Of a stretch of DNA of 64,000 bases, positions 57,880-64,000 are shown piece after piece; the first letter of the stretch is position 1; the number at the start of each line of letters is the position of its first letter. A program made the position numbers and the translations under genes. The DNA comes from Hsuehochloa calcarea. Lineage: Eukaryota > Streptophyta > Magnoliopsida > Poales > Poaceae. Where the stretch lies: positions 12,459,763 to 12,523,762 of the forward strand of contig CM070601.1 in NCBI GenBank assembly GCA_036346395.1, in the 5' to 3' direction. The notes under the pieces are model-generated. The model ran no database searches, was not told where the DNA came from, and saw only the letters and a list, made by a program, of their open reading frames with translations.

Positions 57880-60347
57880 GGTTGCCAAGAGCAAAGCAAA
57901 GTACACCTGCAGAAGACAATAGTTTACACTTCACAGAACACATACCAACTTAAAGGTTAAAGCTAATCATCTGAAGAGTTTGCTTACTCTGAATACTTCA
58001 GTGAATGTGGACTTGCCATCATGCATGAACTTTGCTCCTACATAGAAACAAAGGGCATATGTAGAATACAGTACGAAGAACAATATGCCAAAACCCAAGC
58101 CACTGACAATGCCTTGACGGATCCCCTGTCGCACTGGAGCTTCACATTTTTTGTAGTAAGCCTTCGTTACCTTATGCTCAGCACAAAAGGAAGCGACAGT
58201 TAGTATACTACTGACAGCATCATTTGCTACTTCAGTTGCTTCTTCATACATTGCCTGCAATCCAACATCAACATGTAGAGATATATAATAATCCGAAAGT
58301 TCAATTAGTCGAGATGGCATCATGATTTTTCCAGAGTTGACATGTTACCTTGGCATCCGCACTGAATCCCTCCAAAAACTTTATCTGAAGAAATCCCTGC
58401 AGACCACCCAAAGGAAGCACTACCGTGGCAACAAGGGCAAGCCTCCAGTTTGAAACCACTGCAATGATCAATCCAGCAAGAACTGTGACAGTGCTTCGAA
58501 CCATCAATGCCAATGAGTCTCCTACAAGATGCCGAATATTTGAAGCATCAACAGAAAGCCTCGCACCAATTGTTCCACTGGATATAAACAATAATAACGG
58601 TAGATAAAATGTACTGCAGATTTTATAATAAATCTGGGAATGTAATGCAGGATTGCAGAAAAGTTGAGGCTGACCTTGCATTTGAGGGCTTATCAAACCA
58701 GCTGATTTCCTGATGAATAATTCTTTCAAAAGATAAAGAACGAATGCGCTCAACCAATTTCCCACCAGCCACTCCAAATAAGAAATATTCCACTGGAAGG
58801 GAAATAAGTGAAGCAACTCCTGATGCTACATACATCAATGTCCAGAACCGGGAATCTTTCCGGAGTTGATGTGGTGGCTCATAGAACGAATTTATGGAGC
58901 TGGAGATCAACACACCTAACATTGGCAAGAGAACACCAGCTACAACTGCAGCAACTGTACCAAACAGAAGAACTGGTATCTCAGGTTTATTAAGAGAAAT
59001 AAGCCGAGAGAGGGGCACCGTCCTGCGCTCTTCACTGTCATCTGATGACTGTAGTTCAGTATGTGTGCTCTCTGGGACAATCATGCCAGCGGTAGTAATT
59101 AAATGCATGCTATTACTCCCAAATGAAGCTCCTCCACATACTGATCTCTTGAATGATGAACAATGGCTTCTAGATTTGCTAATGGACTGGGCACTTAGGA
59201 CAGATGAGATAGACCTTTGATAATCGACATCAGATTTATCCAGTTCTTCAGTTATATCCTGCAGCTGGATAAGCTGGGAGTATGCCCCATTGGGGTTCTT
59301 CAGAAGTTCGGTATGTGTGCCTGGTTAACATTTACAAGTGACAGATTAACAATCATAAGAATAACATAATGGATGCATGCAGGGCAGGCAAGGTTGAGAG
59401 TTCAGACCTTGTTCAACTAATCTTCCACGCTGCACGACTGATATAATGTCAGGATCTTTTATGGTGCTCAGCCGATGGGCTATTACGATCGCGGTCTTGT
59501 CTAATTCTATTAAGGGCCTCTTGAGCAACACGCTCAGACTCCAAATCTAGTGCACTAGTTGCTTCATCAAGAAGCAAGATTATGGGATTTTTCAGGATCG
59601 CCCTTCTTATCGCAATTCTTTGCTTTTGCCCTCCAGATAGCTGTGCTCCATGCTCACCAACCATTGTGTCCAGGCCCTGAAAGAAATAAGAGATGCTTAG
59701 TTAATTATCACACTAACAATAAGGATGGAATTTTGCACAAGCCCAAGCATTTTAGTTCCTTTCATACTTTAGGTAGCTTGTCAATGAACTTTGCTGCATT
59801 AGCAAGCTCTGCTGCAACCATTATCTCCTCAGTTGGCGCATCTTCTCTGCCATAGACAATGTTCTTTCGGATACTAGTGGCAAACAACAACGGCTCTTGG
59901 CTGACAAGGCCGATCTTTTCCCTTATCCATCCAAGCCTCAGGCTCCTTATGTCAACACCATCTATCAAAACTTCACCAGCCTGAGGGTCATAGAATCTTT
60001 CCACAAGATTAATCACCGTTGACTTCCCACTGCCACTCTCTCTTACTATAGCCATTGTTGTGCCACACAAGACATGGAATGAAAACCCATCAAATATTAA
60101 TTGGTCAGGCCTAGATGGATAGCTAAAGTATGCATTCCTCAGCTCTAAATCACCTTTGATGTTTTCTAATATGATACCAGCTGTTCCATTAGAATCAATT
60201 TCTGGCTTCCTTTGGATTGTTTGCATCATTCTATACCCAGCAGCCTGCCCAGAAGCAAAAGCAGTCATACATGGCGTTGCCTCACCTAGTGACCTGGTAA
60301 GCAAAATGTGTCATTTCATAAGAACAGAATAGCTATGTCGGAGCAAC

Positions 60348-60521
60348 CATAGTTACTAGAAACGCGGTTCGTCCAAGTCGCGATAAGGGATTCGGATTCG
60401 TAGTTCGCCACTTTTTCTTTCAATTTTCACTGCGAACAAGAACCTTATACCCTAAACTGGTTCAGATTCGACGAATCCGGTTAGCGATTCGCGGAGTTTT
60501 ATAGCGAATCCGGTAACTATA
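60348..60521. mobile_element. MITE in intron 5 of the ABCB pseudogene
   Basis: Ends with inverted ATAGTTAC ... GTAACTAT and flanked by direct repeats GGAGCAAC (60340-60347 and 60522-60529). The 8-bp duplication fits hAT, or MULE if a ninth base mutated. 174 bp, non-coding. Confidence 0.6.
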
Positions 60522-61624
60522 GGAGCAACTTTTCATGTTTGTCATGAACAACTGATATGTCATTCACTACCAATCAAAATCTATTATCACCGCATTTTGG
60601 AGCAAAATCATTAAAGACATCACACAAAATTAGATGTTTCCTCGGTTTACTGGAAATGTATACTTAATGAGTTGGTTATGTTTTTTTTTATATCTACTAG
60701 AATTTCTTCTTGGTTATAATCAGAGCAAGATCAGACTATGTATAACTATAACATGTCAGGCGGTTAAGGCATTTTACATGGAAGAAAATGATTCGATCCA
60801 AACTACTATAGAATATATTCGAGCTATTACACGGAGATATATAATATTTAGGCACTATGAACATGAGCCATTAGTCAAGAAAGACAAATATGTATTTGAG
60901 ACATATTAGAATAACATTAACCAGCTCTCCGTATTGATCACATACATTGCACCTGTCATGAATGCCATCCAGACACAACCTGCCCTCCTTCATATCCTTT
61001 ATCAATAATCATTTTTGCCCCATACCATACTGTTAGACCATAGCTGCAGAACAGGATAAACATAACAAAACCAAAGCCCAGGCCAGTAGCTGTGCCTTCT
61101 TGAACAGCAAAAAATATGCATTCCTAATGTATTTCCTGTATAGTGCAATGGCTCGATTCTCACCATTAAAGGAGGCAACCTTTGAAAATTGGCCCGGCTA
61201 AAAGTTGGTTAATAATCTGAACCAACAGTTAGACATAAAGAAAAGGATTCAACAAGGACCTACTGTTCTGATAGCTCCAATTGTCTGTTCAACTACATTC
61301 CCCCTGCTTCATTATATTCGGCTTGACCCTGTGTTGACAGTTTCGATATAATCCATGACATAGTTGCTCCAGCAACTACTATAGGAGGAATACTTGACAG
61401 CATGACAGATGATAAAAGCCATCCTTTAGTGAAAGCAACTACAACGCCCCCCAGTAAGTTGTATAAACTTCCCAACCTGAAAGAGAAAACATACAATCAA
61501 ACAAGGAAAAAACCAATTGATCAACTTTATACATCTACTAGATACAAGCATTGCGATGGCCCAATATCCACGAAAGTACTGTAGCCCATGTGTGTACTGT
61601 AGCCCATGGGTATTGGGCAAGGTT

Positions 61625-61818
61625 TGTTATTTAGGAATCTATCTATTATGTGTTTGGCAGCATCTATTAGTTAAGTAAGTTATTATTATATTGGATTATT
61701 AGAGGTAAGTTTCCTTATAGATTATTCCTTAGATGTCAAGTCGGGTCGTTCCTGTAAAAGGGATAACATGTATCCATTATGAAGGAAGCAAAGAAATAAA
61801 CAAAGTTAGTTCCTAACA
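61625..61818 (+). mobile_element. short LTR-like fragment in an ABCB pseudogene intron
   Basis: 194 bp with LTR-like inverted ends TGTTATTTAGGAA ... TTCCTAACA, followed by AAGATCAGAGCC, which resembles a decayed initiator-tRNA-Met primer-binding site. No second LTR or coding region found; may be a truncated TRIM-like element. Confidence 0.4.
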
Positions 61819-63440
61819 TGTTGGCTAAAGATCAGAGCCTCCTTGTTCGTCAGGAAGAGTCCCAACCGAGCTTGGAGGGCGATCCCTCGCCTCCCTAGCT
61901 AAGCAGGCCTCGGAGCTTCGCTACCTCGACAGGGAAGAGCCCTGCTAGCGGTTAGATAAGGGCGAATGCCCTACCCTCAGTCTTCGGACTCGTACGCAAC
62001 CAACGACCACAACAAGTATGCTACACATGTCGTTGTATGTTTAGAACAAACATAAAGCGGCATCACAACAACATATTTTAAGTATCCCTTAGGCCTTAGC
62101 TCTACCTTTTCACCAATTGCATCCTAGATGAGTATTGTATTTCCAGACATCCTCTCAACCACTTGTCCGGTCGTCATCTCCTTGCCGAAAAATGCAATCT
62201 CTTGCCTCAATACAGCTTCAAGGTACAGGCCTCGAATGCGGGGCAGCTTGTCTTTCTCCAGTAATCATCCAACATGCGACCTCTGATTTCCATTAAAAAA
62301 ATGCAACCTCTGATAAGACAATGAAAATCAGTAACACCTAATTGCTAATCCATACCTGACAGTACTTCTAAAACAAATTACATGTAGATGCTCTTGGGTC
62401 ATAGCTATTTTGGATAAAACTATATATAATGCACGAAATAATAGGTGTTTTTCATCAAGCTTCCTAATAACTTAGGTGATGTTTACTTTTTTGGAAGAAA
62501 AAAAAGAAACTTTTAGTCCTGAATTTTTGGGATTCAGTTTTGGCTCCAATTTTGCAACAAATATACCATTACATGAATAGGTAGTCTGGAATCTCGGGAC
62601 TTCCACACTATTAACAACAAATCATTCTTGATAAGAAGGCTCGGCACTAAGTAGGTGTGAGAGAACTACAGGCAGTTATTTGGATTAAGGCCAAACTAAG
62701 GGTAAAACTGAGCATAGTACGTCAATGAAGGCTAAGAAGGCTCAGCACTAAGCAGGTGTGAGAGAACTACAAGCAGTTATTTGGATAAGGCCAAACTAAC
62801 TGAGCATAGTACGTCAATGAAGAAACAGTACTACTCACACAAAAAAAGAGAGGAAATAACACTCACGGAGGAAGCAAGCAAACCAGGACCCAATAGCCAA
62901 ATAGAAGAACTTCAGGCACACCTGAAACAACAGGGTGACAAAAGTTTAGCCAAGGAAGAATTCCATAAATTTTCTTCACGGAAATATGTGGCCGGGATCC
63001 GAAGAAACGATTCATGCGCAGTTCTGCAAGTCTGTAAGCAACTATCTTATTTCTTGTACCTAGTGAGCAGTATTATAGTTCACAATTTGCATCGAAACCA
63101 CTGATGTGAAAATTTAAAGGAAACCTACTTGAGTGAAGCAATCGGGGATGGAACATGGTACAGTAAAAATATGAACTCAATTCAATCAACAGATGCTCTC
63201 CCCGCTTTGCTTTCACTGTTCTCTCATCAAACAAGCCAACCCTCCTGCTGCAATCAAACAGAGAAAATAACAGAAGTGGAGTTAAAGTTTACATAGGGAC
63301 GAAACGCACCTCGGAGACGCGGTGGAGGACGTCGTGGCGGGAGGCGGAGCCGAACGCCTCGACGACCTCGCCGAAGACGAGCGTCATGAGCGGCCATCCG
63401 CCTCCTCCCCCTCTCCGCCCCCGCTGCCTTGCGCGGCCAT

Positions 63441-64000
63441 TCCTCTCCTCCGCTTGCCCGGCGGGTTCGTCGTATTGCGGGGCGCAGCTGCTCGCGTTTT
63501 ATAGGGGAGGAATCCGCCATGGGAGAGCTGATTCCGACGGCACGCGGGAGGAGGGAGAAGCGGCCGCCGGGTTGGGGCGTTTTTTAGTTCGCACGGGGGT
63601 GAATTTGTGTTGTTTAATAGCAAATCAGCCACTCCGAAGCACAAGGCTAAGCCCAACTTGGAATCAAAAATCCAATTCTTAAAAAAAAAAATGGACGACT
63701 GTACTTCATCAGTTCATCCATTGCATCACCAAATTGAAGCAGAGCATGACCGATATTTTTACGCATTGGTGGAGCTAGGATTCAAGCTTGGCAAAGTTGA
63801 CTTATATTTTTAAAGTTTTTCACCGTGTATTTTTAAATAAAAAAATATGAAAAAGTAACGCTCTAGAATACATGTAATTAAATCCTATAAATTTTGACCA
63901 AATATATTATTTAAAATGTTTGATCTGAATATATAAAAGTGGTACAAATGAATTTGCTAAAAAAAATACTTTCATGATATTGTATTTTTACAAATTTTTT
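63441..64000. other. upstream region of the ABCB pseudogene
   Basis: A minus-strand TATAAAA at 63497-63503 lies about 57 bp upstream of the ATG at 63440, so the old promoter is still recognisable. Beyond 63600 the sequence is AT-rich with no gene. Confidence 0.5.

Larger units (their letters stand above)
56374..63440 (-). pseudogene. ABCB (MDR-type) transporter pseudogene
   Basis: Decayed paralogue of the gene at 14277-20629. Readable exons: 1 63310-63440, 2 62867-62921, 3 about 62110-62285, 4 about 61265-61480, 5 about 60945-61180, 6 59768-60293, 7 59408-59676, 8 58675-59320, 9 58349-58577, 10 57988-58254, 11 split at 57889-57906 and 56374-56614. Exons 2, 6, 9 and 10 have exactly the lengths of the intact gene. 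Lesions: exon 1 lacks the first membrane segment and hits TGA after 18 codons; exon 3 has an extra C and a Gln-to-TAG change; exons 4 and 5 are shifted; Walker A has Arg for the first Gly (RESGSGKST); exon 7 is 5 bp shorter; exon 11 is interrupted and shifted; exon 12 (NBD2) is absent. It cannot make a working pump. Confidence 0.93.

Overview
This is a plant nuclear window, most likely from rice (Oryza) or a close grass relative. The evidence is GT-AG introns, a GC-rich intronless P-type PPR gene, CCG-rich leaders, grass-type Copia, Mutator-like (MULE), Helitron and MITE elements, and a tandem pair of ABCB (MDR/P-glycoprotein) loci. I assigned the species from sequence style, not from a search. 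Only three loci look like intact host genes: a PPR gene (minus, 2575-3885), the nucleolar GTPase NOG1 (plus, 4949-6955, with a 5' UTR intron), and a full-length ABCB transporter (minus, 12 exons, 14277-20629). Its splice sites join into 3,804 nt with every phase conserved, giving 1,267 residues.

Layout. 1-2220: remnant of a PIF/Harbinger transposase and AT-rich tandem repeats. 2321-7826: PPR and NOG1, sharing a promoter of about 125 bp with site II (TGGGCY) and telo-box motifs. 7832-13851: a young minus-strand Copia retrotransposon with 945-bp LTRs and a perfect 5-bp target duplication, inserted 8 bp upstream of the ATG of an orphan first exon. 14277-20629: the intact ABCB gene, with a MITE and a Helitron in its introns. 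22098-27690: an internally deleted Copia element containing a nested LTR. 29755-34470: a Copia element with very short (124-bp) LTRs. 35334-55821: a very large MULE. 56374-63440: a second ABCB locus, clearly a pseudogene.

The most unusual object is the 20.5-kb MULE. It has identical 9-bp target duplications (CAGTTCCGG) outside its outermost ends. Inside are two head-to-tail units of about 10 kb, each with the same minus-strand cargo: a MULE transposase (MuDR-type N-terminus, DDE residues, SWIM zinc finger), a plant mobile domain (PMD) protein, and two GRF-type zinc-finger ORFs, plus a 60-bp-class minisatellite. The two units agree exactly over long AT-rich runs but disagree, mostly by short indels, at CG- and CAG/CTG-rich spots. 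That pattern resembles methylation-linked base-calling error more than evolution, so frameshifts in this block, and possibly in the Copia element at 29.8-34.5 kb, should not be taken at face value. Whether the dimer itself is real or a false duplication is the main open question.

The ABCB pseudogene keeps several exon lengths identical to the intact copy (55, 526, 229 and 267 bp) but has lost the first membrane segment and the whole NBD2 exon, and carries several frameshifts, a stop codon, a Walker A change and a 1.26-kb insertion in exon 11.
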